NCBI GenBank assembly: GCA_025093555.1
Contig: JAIWNF010000018.1
Location: 496,001 to 560,000, forward strand
Length of the DNA: 64,000 nucleotides
Source of the DNA: Circinella umbellata
Lineage: Eukaryota; Mucoromycota; Mucoromycetes; Mucorales; Lichtheimiaceae
Direction: 5' to 3'
Below are positions 1-11,901 of the stretch, in pieces; position 1 is the first letter of the stretch, and each line of letters opens with the position of its first letter. The position numbers and the translations under genes were made by a program. The notes under the pieces are model-generated. The model was given only the letters and a program-made list of their open reading frames with translations. It was not told the DNA's origin and searched no databases.

Positions 1-1938
1 TGAAATATTAGAAAAATACAACCCGAGAACAGGAAGATAATATATATAGGTTTAAACATTAAAGCTTTTTAAGAAACGAGAGAGAGAAAACAAGCATTGT
101 ATTTTACATGTAAAATCATCTGTCCTGGGCACAGAATTCAAGAAAAACGAAAATATGAAGTGTTTCATAAGTGATAATTGGCTCTTTTTTTTTTCTGAAA
201 TGATTATAGAATGTGGCTCAAGCTTTGTTTGGATTGGATCACTTTTTTTTTAGAAAAGAAAATCACACTATTATCGACTTCGCCTACTTTTTTTTTATGT
301 TTACGAAATAAAATCCATTATTAGATTATTATAACTACTGAATATGTATAATTCGGTCCTTTTATTCCTATTGTCGAATTTTTTATAGCGTGATAATTTT
401 TATCCCTATTAAAACCGGCCCAACCAATAAAAAAAAAGGATAACATTTATTAACTCAAAACTCATTATTATTATTCTCATTTTTCTATAATACGATAAAC
501 TTCTTTCTCATATACCTCCCCTAAAAAGAGCAAAGTTTAACAGTATATTGTTTCTGTCATACTTCGTCATGAATATAGACAAGATTGATTATAATATTAC
601 TTTTTAGTTTATTTTTCAAACTATTTTTGTTTCAATGATAAAAGCAATAAAAATAAAAGAAGCTTTTTCGATGGTAAAGGGCCTTATTATTAATAGAGCG
701 AACCTTTTTAGAATAAAATACTGTAACACGTTTTTTTTATATGTACACCTGCTGAAATATTTATTTATTTATATATATACATTAATAATATAAGTGTGTG
801 TGTTTGTTTATCCGAAATAACAAAAGATGCAGGTTATTCTGCCACCATAAGATTAATACTGAGTTTATCAGAGACCACTTGTAATTCCAGTATTATTATT
901 ACTGGCGTTGTCATATATTTTTGAGTAACAAACATAATACTTTTTTTTTTAAAAAAAAAAAGAACACGTTAGAAGCAGTAGCAAGAATTACTAATTTATG
1001 ACTTCAATACCGAGAGCATGTTTTTCTCTCATTTTTCTATTATTTCAATAAATGCATATGATTCAAAAAACATATTTACTTAGTAATAAACTTGATATAA
1101 AGTATAAAAGCACAGCTGTTAGATTACTGTATGCAAATGGAATTCATCATTTCTTTAGTTTATATGACTTGAGTGATTTTTTTTTGTTTGATGATCTACA
1201 AGTAGCGGTAACAAATTATGAACTAATATATAACTAAAAAAAAATAAGCTCACGAATGAGTTACAAAGGGTAAATAAAAAGAACATTAGCCTGGCTTACT
1301 ATACAGCTATTTATAATAATTACCCAAATATATGACAACCCGGTTTATAACTTGGTTTATGCAACTCATCTTAAAAGGTACATGCATCTAATTTTATTTA
1401 TTTATTTATGTTTTATAATACATTCGATGATTTAAACTGTTATATATATAACCAACGGTTATTATTATCATTCTTTGTACACAAACATATACACACATGT
1501 GTCATTATACTGTTCCTTTACTGTTATAGAAATCAGCCACTTTAACAGATGCGGCCTTTTCTTATGAATTAAATAAAAGGATACTAAAAATAATTATAAA
1601 TCGGGCGTTTTATACTTTTCTTATTGTGTGTGTGTGTGTGTGTGTGTGTACAAAGAAAAGAATAACTCACTTAATATTTCAATAGTTCAAAGCCTTCTTT
1701 GTTTTTGGATTATAATAAGAAATAGCAAAGTTATAAACGCAAACATACAAACCTGTCTGTATAAATTAATAGTAAACAAAAAAAAAAAGAGATTATTTTT
1801 AGAGGAACAAAAAGAATATATAAAGAATTGGAGTCTTTATTTATTTCTTTCTTTTCATTGTTTTTACTCTACTACTATTTTTTTAAACTATTATTGCATC
1901 AATTATTAAATAGACGATAGAGCAGAAAATTCTATGTC
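1..1938. other. Gene-free AT-rich left edge
   Basis: No convincing coding sequence was found on either strand; the open frames are short, low-complexity and lack homology I recognise. The stretch holds homopolymer T and A runs and a (TG)n microsatellite at 1625-1649. Its right part is the presumed promoter and 5' leader of the multicopper oxidase gene that starts at 1939. Confidence 0.6.
1625..1649. repeat. (TG)n microsatellite
   Basis: An uninterrupted dinucleotide run about 25 nt long, roughly 290 nt upstream of the multicopper oxidase start codon. Confidence 0.9.
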
Positions 1939-3961
1939 ATGATTTCATTATATCCATTACTCATATTATTATTCATTATATTATCGACAACAACGAATAG
2001 TGCACATGGTTATGAAACACATTATTATGATTTCAATATTACTCGAGAAAGATATAATGCAGATTGTTCTGGTTATATGGGTGAAAAATTAATGGTAAAT
2101 CAACAATTACCTGGACCCACAATTTCAGTTGCTATTGGTGATCGAGTCAAGGTTTTAGTACGCAATTTGTTGTCAAGTAATAATGATACATCATTTCGAC
2201 AAGATTCATCTGTTGGTGGTAGATCGAATGATATTACAATTCATTATCATGGTATTCGTCAATACGGAACACCAGAATATGATGGTAATTATAATTAGAT
2301 AATAAAGAATTTGTTTGTTGAGATCTACATATATACTAATTCTTTTTCTATTTGTATGTATGTATATAATAGGTGTCCCTTATATAAGTCAAGATCCAAT
2401 TAGACCTGGTGAAAGTTTCTTATACGATTTTAGAGTACATGATCAATCTGGTACTTATTTTTATCACGCTCATGTTTCATCACATGATGAATCAGTTTTT
2501 GGACCATTTATTGTTTATGAATCCGAACGTGCCGATCCAGATAAAGTACAACTACAACAAAATGGTACTTTATTACGAAAACTTTCTGCAGGACCTTATG
2601 AATATGATGATGAACGTACCATTATATTAAGTGAATGGTGGCATGAAACTGCCGAAGAAATGACAAGTTATCTTCTTGCCCCAGGATTTCATGGTATTCC
2701 GGATGCTCCTAGTATTTTATTAAATGGTCGTACAATTAATGACCCAACTTATCCTCAAGGTCCAGATTGTCGTGGATACTCGGTGATTTCCGTCGACCCG
2801 GACAAGACTTACCGTATTCGGGTCATTGGTGCTACAGCGTTCCGAACACTTGGATTTGCTATTGCTCAACATGATTTGACTGTCATTGAAGTGGATGGTA
2901 CTATGCTTCAACCTTATGATGTTCCATTTCTAGAAATATCCGCTGGTCAACGATTTTCAGTTTTATTGAAGCCCATATTCCGTCATCATCGCAAACGACA
3001 AAAAGATTATTCAATTACTACAGAACGTCGATATGCTGAAGGGGTTGATCCGTTTTCAAATGGAATGGGTATTTTACGTTACACTTCTTCTGCTCAACAA
3101 CTTGAACAACAAGATTATCAACATGTACATAATGAGAGTCAGGACAAAAAAGAAGTACAAAACAGTGTAAAAGTGTATCAAACACCTCGTGACAAGTTTA
3201 AATTTCCTGATATTATTCCTCATTGGTATTGGTCTGACTTGACTCCTGTCAATGATGTTTCTGTTGTGGCTAGACAAGAACCTGATCGTACTCTTATTTT
3301 TTATACTGGTAATGAAAAATTAGAAGGGAAAGCTGAACGATGGCATATCAATGATGTAATTTTTGAAGATCCCAAAGAAACAATCATGACATCCATTTTA
3401 TCTGGAAAACGACAAGAACCAAATTATCAACAATTAGTAACAACTTCTGGATTTGACCCTTATTTAAATACGTATCCATTAAAATTCAAGGAAACAGTAG
3501 ATATTGTAATTCAAACAACACATGGTTATGGTGATACGTGTCGTTCTCATCCATGGCATACACATGGTCATTCATTTTGGGAAATTGCTTATGGTCCTGG
3601 AAAATATGATGAAAAAAAGGATGGTAATTTACGAAATATACCTCATCCATTTTTACGTGATGTTACTTTGGTAGATCCAGTTTTAGATCCTAAACTTGAA
3701 AAGGAAGCAAAACCTGGTGATGTAATACCTTGTGGATGGACTAAAATTCGACTCTATGCGGATAACCCTGGTGTTTGTAAGTAGTAAATTTTATTTATAT
3801 TTTTTGAGTAACATGACAACAGTGAATATTAATGCAAAAGTAAAAAAAAATTAGGGGCAATACATTGTCATAACACGATGCATATGATCATGGGAATGAT
3901 GACTGCTTTAGAAATAGCACCAGAGATGTTACTTTCGGAAAAACGAGTTGGAACCTACTAA
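1939..3961 (+). CDS. Secreted multicopper oxidase (laccase/ascorbate-oxidase-like), copy 1
   Basis: Three exons, 1939-2284, 2373-3776 and 3855-3961, give 618 aa; both introns are phase 1 and the frame closes exactly. A hydrophobic N-terminus (about residues 1-24) looks like a signal peptide and there is no C-terminal membrane segment, so a soluble extracellular or vacuolar enzyme is likelier than a Fet3-type ferroxidase. All four copper motifs are present: HYHG (His102/His104), YHAH (His147/His149), HPWHTHGH in exon 2, and the HCH..H motif split by intron 2 (His587-Cys588-His589, His593). The residue ten after the cysteine is Met598, the expected axial type-1 copper ligand. The usual HWHG/HSH signatures are HYHG/HAH here. 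The family oxidises phenolics, ascorbate or metal ions with reduction of O2 to water; the substrate cannot be read from sequence. A paralogue lies at 20308-22431 on the minus strand. Confidence 0.9.
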
Positions 3962-4414
3962 AAAAAACAAAAAGAGTGTTATAATATTTTCATAGAAAGT
4001 TGTATATATAGTAAAGACTTTATTTTTTTTTTCATTTATTAAGAAACTGTGTAATATATAAATAAATAAAACAATTAGGTTTTTTTTTCAATTTATAAAA
4101 TACCATTGCTATAATAGATATATTTTTTGCTATAAACAACTCATTTACTAGTTACTACTAGCTATTATCCATATGTGTTTAAATATTAACAGATTACACT
4201 TGTTACTCTCAAACAGTGTTGAAAGTTTAAGCGAGAAAGTTTCAAGATATTGTTACAATTGGGAGGGGAAGGGACCATATAATGATGACAGAAAAGTTTA
4301 ATTAGTGAGTATGGGTAAGGGACCCAAAAAAAAATCCCAGTAATTACACTATGCAAACTGAACTTGAACCTTACTCTTTTTCCTTCTTTCTGTATATTTT
4401 TTTTTGTTCCTGTA

Positions 4415-4460
<46 letters not shown>

Positions 4461-4545
4461 GAAACCATTTTACTACTATTTATAAAATCTATAATTATAT
4501 ATGCATACCCATTCAATAACAACAACAACAAAGAATAACAATAAT
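3962..4545. other. Intergenic, tandem-arranged genes
   Basis: This is the 3' region of the multicopper oxidase (AATAAA-like hexamers near 4060) and the promoter of the WD40 gene. It contains a (TTA)n microsatellite at 4417-4460. No coding sequence is seen. Confidence 0.6.
4417..4460. repeat. (TTA)n microsatellite
   Basis: About 14 tandem TTA/TAT units, 86 nt upstream of the chosen WRAP73 start codon. Confidence 0.9.
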
Positions 4546-6469
4546 ATGTTAAAATTCAGTGACTTTTATAAACATACACAATCATGTTTTTCACCTAATG
4601 GATCTTATGTTGCCAGTGTTGTTGATCAAAAACGTCTTGTCATTCGCAATAATACAGCTTCACTTACTATTATGCATGTCTTTGAATGTCAACATATTAT
4701 TCAACAATTACATTGGTCACCAAATTCAAAACATATCTTGGTGGTAAATACGGATAAATCAATTATTCAAATATGGTCATTAATGGATATTTATTGGCAT
4801 GGAAGAATTAAGGATGATTCGTTTGGTATTCGTCGAGTATGGTGGAGTGCTGATTCTACAAGTATATTGTGTAGTTGTGAATTCAAGGTTAATATACATA
4901 TTAAAACAAGAAGGAAATAGAGAGAGAGAGAGAGAGAGAGAAAAAATAATCGCGTTCTAATTACGCGACACGCGATTTATTTACTTATTATAGTTACGAA
5001 TATCTGTTTGGATGTTAACAGATAATCAAGTCAGATATATTCAATATCCAAAATTTATGGAAAAAGGTTGTGAAATAAGTCCAGATGGAAAATATGTTGC
5101 AGTTATTGAAAATCGTCAAGGAAAAGAAGGTATCAGTATTTACACTTGGTCAGCTACTGCATTATTCAAGGTTAGTCATTTAATTTAAATTTGATAGCAA
5201 CATATACTAAATATATTTTATATTTTATAGCATATTATAACAGATACAATTGATTTATGTAATATAAAATGGTCACCCGATAGTCAATTCTTAGCCGTAT
5301 GGGATAATTGTTTATATGTAAGTAGGGAATGATAAGAATATTTTCAAGATCAAGTTTTATAATTTGAATTTTAGTATAAATTATTAGTCTATGGAGTAGA
5401 TGGATTATTACATACATCTTATCAAGCTTATGAACATGGACTTGGAATCAAAAGTATTGGATGGAGTTCAGATTCAAATTTAATTGCTATTGGTAGTTAT
5501 GATCAAAAAGTACGATTATTACGAACAAGTGATTGGAAACTTGTTAGTGAATTTTATCATCCATCTACATTAGATCAAAAGTTTCAAAAATCAGCAGTAA
5601 GTTTTTGTTTTTTGTTTTTTTTTTTTTTTGGCTCTGTAGAACCTTATATTCTGTTCATTAACTTCTATCTATATCGTAATATTAAGGTAGTTTATCATCA
5701 AGATGGATCTACCAAAATTCCTGCAGTATCATGTAAGTAAAATTGATAATACGTAGAAAAGATTATAAAATTTACCTTCCCCTACTCTATTATTATTAGA
5801 TCGTACTATTTCAAAACGACCTTTTAATATACCCATCTTACGACCTGAATATAATCTACCTTATCCAAAGATAGGAATTAGTTATTGTCAATTTAATTCG
5901 AATGGGAAATATTTATGTACTCGAGATGGTAAGTTAAAATGAAAATCGAATGATCTTTCTTATTTTTTGCTTTAAAAAATAACTTAAAAAAAACAATTAT
6001 ATTAGATAGTATGCCAACAGCATTTTGGATTTGGGATATCAGCCGATTAGAATGTTGCATGATTGTGTTACAACAACAATCAGTAAAACAATTAGCATGG
6101 CATCCATCTGATCCTTCTATATTAGCTATTACTTGTGGTCATCAATATGTTTATTTAACTGAACGTAATTATAATAATGATGATGATTTACAATTAAAAC
6201 TGGGTGTAGTACCCGTTCCTGCAGGTAGGATTACTTCTCCACCCCCCAAACTTCCGTCTAACCCGTCACTTTTCTTTTTTTGATGCGGGACCGAAAACCC
6301 GACTTTTTTTTGATCTACAATTACTTTTTCGGCTAATACTATAATCTTTTTTTTTTATCTCTTAGCTGACTTTAGTATAAAAAAACTTCATTGGAGTGAA
6401 AATGGTGAATCATTATTATTCACAGACACTGGATTATTTTGTCTTGCTCAACATGTTATATCAACATAA
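4546..6469 (+). CDS. WRAP73: WD40-repeat protein WRAP73/WDR8
   Basis: Eight exons (4546-4887, 4994-5170, 5231-5317, 5375-5596, 5687-5732, 5800-5928, 6006-6224, 6366-6469) encode 441 aa in frame. The start at 4546 gives the family-typical opening MLKFSDFYKHTQSCFSPNG; an in-frame ATG 45 nt upstream adds only a low-complexity tail. Repeated blades with WSP(N/D)S and CEISPDGKYVAV-type strands, the LRISVWML segment and IGWSSDSNLIAIGSYDQKVRLL match the WDR8 family. Known family role: with Msd1/SSX2IP-type partners and a kinesin-14, WDR8 anchors microtubule minus ends at spindle poles; that this copy does so is inferred from homology. Intron 1 carries an (AG)n run and a CGCG-bearing inverted repeat. 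The gene sits tail to tail with the alanine aminotransferase gene on the other strand (about 300 bp between stop codons). Confidence 0.85.
4920..4940. repeat. (AG)n microsatellite inside WRAP73 intron 1
   Basis: A purine dinucleotide run immediately after the last in-frame codon of the read-through frame. It lies within the 106-nt intron 4888-4993. Confidence 0.85.
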
Positions 6470-6766
6470 TATAATTTGTATAATAAAAAGAAAGAATATG
6501 AAATTTTATGAAAACAAAAAAGAAATTACTTTATAATAGTAAGTCATACAATTGTATATATATATATATATATATCCTTCTCATCTATCACCAACTCAAC
6601 CATCCCACTACCTTACTAAATACTATGTGCGAAAAAAAAAATGAATAGGATGGATAGGATGGAAATGAAATGAATGAAAATGTATATATGGCGAAAAAAG
6701 ATGGAGTAGGTTAGAGAGAGAAGGAAAGGAGCAGCAAAAAAAGATTAATTGTGGTTTTTTTTTTTT

Positions 6767-8754
6767 TTACTTGTACTTGGCCATAAAGTTGGCATGGAAA
6801 TCTTTCAAATGACCACAGAATTCATCAAATAAGTTTTCTTCTGGTAAGAAAGTCGATCTATAAATCAGAGATGTTAATATCTTTATTTAACTAACTCATT
6901 TCAATACTTGTTTCAACTTTACCTGAAATGCCATGTACCATCCTTTTGAGCAAAGCCAGAACCTATTATAAAGAAAAAAAAAATATTTTTAGTTTTTTAG
7001 TTTCAATGATTTTTGATTGGCTACAGTCGTGGGAATTGAAAAAAAAAACTATTTTTTTTTTACCTGGGACAACACAGACGCCTAATTATTTTTATTAAGG
7101 ATCCGCGGAATCCATTATAATGCAAAAAGGAAAAAAAAAAGATTAGTCCTAAGTAAATTCACCTGTTTTCCATTTCCACCCACACGCACACACACACAAA
7201 TAACATTCCAGATCAAAAAAAAAAAAAATCAAACTTACCAGTAGCTTCAAGCATTTGATCACAATAGAAAGCATCAGGCTTTTGATTTAATTCGGCTGCT
7301 TTAGCTAAAGCTTTTTCAGGTAATCGAATACGAGGGAAAAGGTACATGGAGCCCATAGCTGGTTGACAAGTGACACCCTCCATGGCATTAAACACCGCTT
7401 CTAATTTTTTGGAGCGGCGACGTAACGATTCATAAAGACCGGTCATTTCTTTTTGATATAATTCATAAGATGGGTCACCTTGCTTGGGGGGAGTCACCAT
7501 AAGTGCAGTCATGATTTGACCACTGACATTAGGACATAAAGAGACAGAAGCCATCTTGTAAAGTTGTTCTGTAACACCCTTATCCAAATTACAACATTCA
7601 AAGTACCCACCACGACGACCACATTCACCGATCATACCCTTTGAAATAGAATGGAAAGAGACTAATTCGATAGTATCACGTTGAGGATGCTCCATAAGTG
7701 CCTTTTTGAAACTGACAAAAGGACGTTGTTCAGGTTCATAGATATTGGTTTGATAGACTTCATCAGCCATTAATAATAAGCGTTCTTCGTGACAGAAAGT
7801 AAGAATATCTTGCATATTGGAAGCTTCGAGACATTGACCTGTTGGGTTACCAGGGTTAATAATAACTAACGCACGAACATCAGTACCCTTACTACGAGCT
7901 TCATGTACTGTTTTACGGATTTCTTCAACATCTAAACTCCAACCAGATTCTTCATCAAGATAATATGGAACAGGGGTAGCACCTAAAAGGGTCAATGTAG
8001 CAGAATACAATGGATATTGTGGGATAGGACTAAGAAATATAAATAGTGTTAGATTTCTTTTTTTTTCCCCTTTCCAACACATATATCAATTATTTCCCCT
8101 CGCCCCTTCCCCTTCCATAAACACTTACATAAGAATACCAGTTTTTTCATTTTGTGTCAAAATAGAAAGAATGTTTTGTACACCAGCAGAAGCACCTTGA
8201 GTTAAATAAAGAGAGTTTGGATCAGCAGGATAACCATCACGTTCAGCAATAAAGTTAGCAACGGATTTGCGAAGAGCAGGAACACCTTGAGAATGGGAAT
8301 AAGCACCAATACTGGCACCAATATCTTTTAAAATTTGACGTGCTCTTTGAATAGCATCAATAGGATACAATTGAGATACAATAGATTCTTTTTCTGGTTC
8401 AAGAAGATCAGGATTTTCACACAAAGATACAACCTAAAAAAAAAAAAAAAAGATATCCCTTATTTAATAACTCAAATCCCCCCCTCCTACATAGTGAGTG
8501 TTTGTGTAAAATTTACTTACCTGACGGAAAAAAGTAATAGGTTTTTGATTTAATTGTTGTGGATTACCAATATTACAGCTAACAACTTTGTTAAAAGGTA
8601 AGTTAGTAGCACCTTGGGCTAATTCATCACGAAGTTCTTCAGCACGAATAGCAAGACGACCACGAACAGCATATTCCATTTCACGAATATTAGGATTCAT
8701 ATTTTCAACAGTTAACACCTTAGGTGGTGTAGTAGTATTATTAGAAGAAGCCAT
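6767..8754 (-). CDS. ALT1: Alanine aminotransferase (glutamate-pyruvate transaminase)
   Basis: Six exons on the minus strand (8754-8521, 8433-8129, 8029-7239, 7081-7064, 6962-6923, 6857-6767) give 492 aa with consistent phases. Exon 4 is only 18 nt and supplies GVCVVP of the conserved GVCVVPGSGF motif, so it is certainly coding. The protein is a class I PLP aminotransferase: VSCNIGNPQQLNQKPITFFRQ near the N-terminus, GYPADPNSLYLTQGAS, PIPQYPLY, VIINPGNPTGQ, the ADEVYQTN motif and the SFHSISKGMIGECGRRGGY segment with the Schiff-base lysine. It interconverts alanine plus 2-oxoglutarate with pyruvate plus glutamate. The N-terminus has no strong presequence, so the cytosolic form is likelier. The gene is convergent with WRAP73. 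Confidence 0.95.
7064..7081 (-). other. 18-nt microexon of alanine aminotransferase
   Basis: Flanked by a ...TTAG acceptor and a GTAAAA donor. It is needed to restore the reading frame and the conserved GVCVVPG motif. A gene predictor with a minimum exon length would drop it and truncate the protein. Confidence 0.85.
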
Positions 8755-9240
8755 TTTTTTTTTATCTATACTTTGGTTTCGTTGTTTTTGGGGAAAAATA
8801 AAAAAAAAAAGGGGGAAAGAAATGGATTGGGTTTCGAGATCGATTATTTTTATATATAATCCGGCATAACAAAGCCGTGAGATTTGCGGGGAATACTTTT
8901 TTTTTTTTTTTCTTCATGTGACGGGTGAGGCAAAAAAATATTACGGCTCAAGTTTTTTGCGTTTAGAAAAAGAAAGGGGGGGCCGAGCAATTTTTTTTTT
9001 ATAATCCGGGTCGTTCTTTTTTTTTTTTCCAATCCCCCTTTACTGTCAAATACTACAATGGTTAAAGATAATCAAAACTAGATGAGATAGTACTATAATA
9101 ATAATAAATAAATAAATGAAAAGATGAAATAGAAAATCATCAGATGGTTTTTTTTTTCTTTTATTTGATTATCAAACATAGTAAAAATATTTAAAGAAAA
9201 GGTACCCCTATGAAACCCGTTCCAAATGTTCCCCTCATTG

Positions 9241-9281
<41 letters not shown>

Positions 9282-9661
9282 TGCGTGTGTGTGTATGTGT
9301 GTGTATTTATTAGGTCATAAGTATAAATTTAGGCAAGTGAAATAAGGGTTTCACTAATGATTTCATACATAAAAATTCATTGTTTCACAGATAATTTAAA
9401 ATATATATATATATATATATACTTTATCTTTCATTACAATAACTATATATATATATTTATATAAAAAGAAGAAAAAAGAAACAACTAATACTACTACTAA
9501 TATTACTATTATTTATAAAAGAAAAAAAAAAGAGAAAGAGATATCGATAATGTATATATATATATTTATATGTACGTATATAATATATGAAATAGGATAT
9601 ATATAAAAAAAAAGAAAGGCTATTTAGGTATACGTTAAAAAAATAAAAAGTAGATTTCTGT
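8755..9661. other. Intergenic between ALT promoter and RING-H2 3' end
   Basis: This holds the alanine aminotransferase promoter. Two similar GC-richer patches (ATAATCCGG near 8859 and near 9000) stand out against poly-T runs. An (AT)n then (GT)n microsatellite runs from 9245 to about 9304, with a shorter (AT)n at 9403-9420. No gene is seen. Confidence 0.55.
9245..9304. repeat. Compound (AT)n/(GT)n microsatellite
   Basis: About 34 nt of alternating AT followed by about 25 nt of imperfect GT/GC alternation. Confidence 0.9.
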
Positions 9662-11338
9662 TCAAGGTAATGATGATGATGATGTTGTTGCTGTTGCTGT
9701 TGCTGTTGTTGTTGTAGTAGTATTATTATTATTATCTTCAACAGGTACACCACGACAAACAGGACAAGAATTATGTGTTTCACATAACCAACGATCAACA
9801 CATTCTTGATGAAATACGTGACAACATTTAAGTACACGTACTGATTGTTTTGGTATAAAATCATCTAAACAAACAAGACAACGATCTGTTCCTCTCATAC
9901 GATGTTTTGTATCATCTGACCAAGGAATGACAGGCATAGCTGCATCAATAGCTGCTTGAGTTGTAGTCACTGGTCTTGCAGGACCAATAATATTAGATAA
10001 CCACATTAAATCTTCATAAGTTGGATTATCAGAAAATACAGAAGTAGTAGTAGCAGTCGTAGTATTATTATTATTTCCTCCTGGTTGACCATTTAAAACG
10101 TAAATAATCCATTGATCAGATTCAGAATTATTATTATTATTATTGTTATTGTTATTATTAGATGATGTGGTAGATGAAGAAGATGGAGGAGGTACATGTT
10201 GTTGAGATGAAGCAGATGAAGAAGTATGTTGTTGTTGTTGTTGTTGTTGTTGTTGAGCAGCAACAGCAGCAGCAGCTGTACGATTTGAATAAACTGAAAG
10301 TGGCATGGATTGTAATGTTGCAAGTGAAGAAGATGTGGATACAGTAGATCTAGGTCTTCTTCTTCTTGGTAATGGAAAATCACTATTAGATGTTGTAGTA
10401 GTAGGAGATGTAGATACACGATATCCAATAATAACAATAGGTAATACAAGGTCTGAATTGACATCCTCTTGTACTTGTTGTTGTTGTTGTTGATTATTAT
10501 TATTACTATTAGGACGTAATGGTACCTGAATATGATATCTGAAAAATGAATTATTATTACCTTGATCATTTCCTGTTGTTGTTGTATTAGTAGTTGTTGT
10601 TGTTGATGTTGTTGTTGTTGATGATGTTGAATCTCTACTACTGTTCACATTGTTATTATTTATAGTGGATCTTGTTTCATTGGTATGATTATTATTATTA
10701 TTATCTTGTTGTTGTTGTTGCTGTTGTCTTGGAAGGGATGAAAAAACAGCAGAAGCGATAATATCAGAAAGCATGTGACGTAAATCGGATGCATGAGAAG
10801 AAGAAGTAGAAGCTGCTGAACTTGTTGCAGAAGAAGGTGTGTGAACATTTGTATTATTCATATGTTGTTGTTGAGTTGTTATTGTATTGTTTAATGTGAC
10901 GGGTGAAATAAATTGAGAATCAAGATTAAGAAAAGGAATGGAAGTGGGAGGACCTGTGGCAAGAGCAGCAGCACGAGTAGCTGCTGCAGTAGCATGTCGA
11001 ACAGAAGAAGTAGTAGATGCTGAAGATGAATTTAAATGACGTCTACTATTTCCATGATCAAGAATAGAAACTCGAGTACCCATAGTATTATTATTATTTA
11101 TATTGACTTGTGTTGCATAATGGGATGAATTAATAGTATTGTTGTTAACATTATTATTATTGTTATTATTATTATTACGACGTCTTTGACGACCAAAACG
11201 ATGTCTTTGATTATGATTATGCAAACGATTAGAAAGGCGCCTTAAAAAAGAAGTAGGACGTCTTGATTGAATGGAAGAAGAATGAAGTGTTCGAGTAGAC
11301 GCATTGTCTTGACCGATGGAAGAAGGTGCTTGTCCCAT
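9662..11338 (-). CDS. RING-H2 ubiquitin ligase with predicted N-myristoylation
   Basis: A single exon of 558 aa. I chose the ATG at 11338 because it yields MGQAPSSIG, a good myristoylation signal (Gly2, small residue at position 6); an upstream in-frame ATG adds only a Thr-rich leader. Most of the chain (about residues 50-450) is low-complexity Asn, Gln, Ser and Thr. A C-terminal RING-H2 finger reads CLVCLDDF...LKCCHVFHQECVDRWL...CPVC, with C-x2-C, C-x-H-x2-H-x2-C and C-x2-C spacing, so zinc binding and E2 recruitment are expected. Known family role: transfer of ubiquitin from an E2 to substrates; the substrate is unknown. The putative lipid anchor suggests a plasma-membrane or endomembrane location, which is inference. 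CAA/CAG/AAT triplet runs encode the homopolymers and are probably length-variable. Confidence 0.8.
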   Translation of the reverse strand: MGQAPSSIGQDNASTRTLHSSSIQSRRPTSFLRRLSNRLHNHNQRHRFGRQRRRNNNNNNNNNVNNNTINSSHYATQVNINNNNTMGTRVSILDHGNSRRHLNSSSASTTSSVRHATAAATRAAALATGPPTSIPFLNLDSQFISPVTLNNTITTQQQHMNNTNVHTPSSATSSAASTSSSHASDLRHMLSDIIASAVFSSLPRQQQQQQQDNNNNNHTNETRSTINNNNVNSSRDSTSSTTTTSTTTTTNTTTTGNDQGNNNSFFRYHIQVPLRPNSNNNNQQQQQQVQEDVNSDLVLPIVIIGYRVSTSPTTTTSNSDFPLPRRRRPRSTVSTSSSLATLQSMPLSVYSNRTAAAAVAAQQQQQQQQQHTSSSASSQQHVPPPSSSSTTSSNNNNNNNNNNNSESDQWIIYVLNGQPGGNNNNTTTATTTSVFSDNPTYEDLMWLSNIIGPARPVTTTQAAIDAAMPVIPWSDDTKHRMRGTDRCLVCLDDFIPKQSVRVLKCCHVFHQECVDRWLCETHNSCPVCRGVPVEDNNNNTTTTTTATATATTSSSSLP

Positions 11339-11901
11339 ATAATAAATATTTTTTGTTTTTGTTGTTGTTGTTGTTACTGCTGTTACTGTTGTTATACATA
11401 TACACACTCACTCACTCACTCACAAAATACATACAACACTTTATTACAAAAAAAAAAAAAAAAGAAGAAGAAAGAAAAGAAAAGAATTTTTACTATTATT
11501 ATTTACACACAAATATTAAATATATAACAGAACAACAATATAATCACATAGTATATCACACACTTATAAATTCACTCAGATTAAAAGACTATTCTTTTTT
11601 GTTAGTATAATAACATGATACACATAAACTTTAAATTGAATTTATTATATAATTAAATAATAGGATAATGACTTAGCCCCACTCTCCTTATTAATTGTTG
11701 TTTAACTCTATATCCTTCCCTTTTATAAAATGAATCAAACAAAAACATTTTTATTATCTGTTTGAGAAGGAAATATTTATATTTATATTTATATATAGGA
11801 GAGAGAGAGAGAGAGTATGTGCTATGTATTGTTGTGCTATAAAGTGAGTTGAGTTATGTATAGAAAAAAAAAGTCGTTGATATTATTTATAAAGTTGTTT
11901 G
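11339..11901. other. Promoter region of the RING-H2 gene
   Basis: The minus-strand 5' leader with short ACTC repeats near 11405-11420, poly-A near 11449, and an (AG)n run near 11800-11815 that lies just past the RBR stop codon. No coding sequence is seen. Confidence 0.55.

Noticed and set aside
1628..1909. Short frame starting in the (TG)n repeat
   Set aside because: Starts with repeated Cys-Val from the microsatellite and has no recognisable domain; it lies in the promoter of the oxidase.
1939..3961. Fet3-type iron-transport ferroxidase
   Set aside because: No C-terminal transmembrane segment in either oxidase and no neighbouring Ftr1 permease, so a high-affinity iron uptake pair is not supported.
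9457..9864. Minus-strand frame rich in Ile/Leu/Tyr and Gln/His runs
   Set aside because: It overlaps the RING-H2 3' end in another frame and is made of triplet repeats and AT-rich trailer; composition is not protein-like.
10093..10569. Leu/Ile/Asn-rich minus-strand frame
   Set aside because: Shadow of the RING-H2 gene created by its CAA/AAT codon runs read in another frame.
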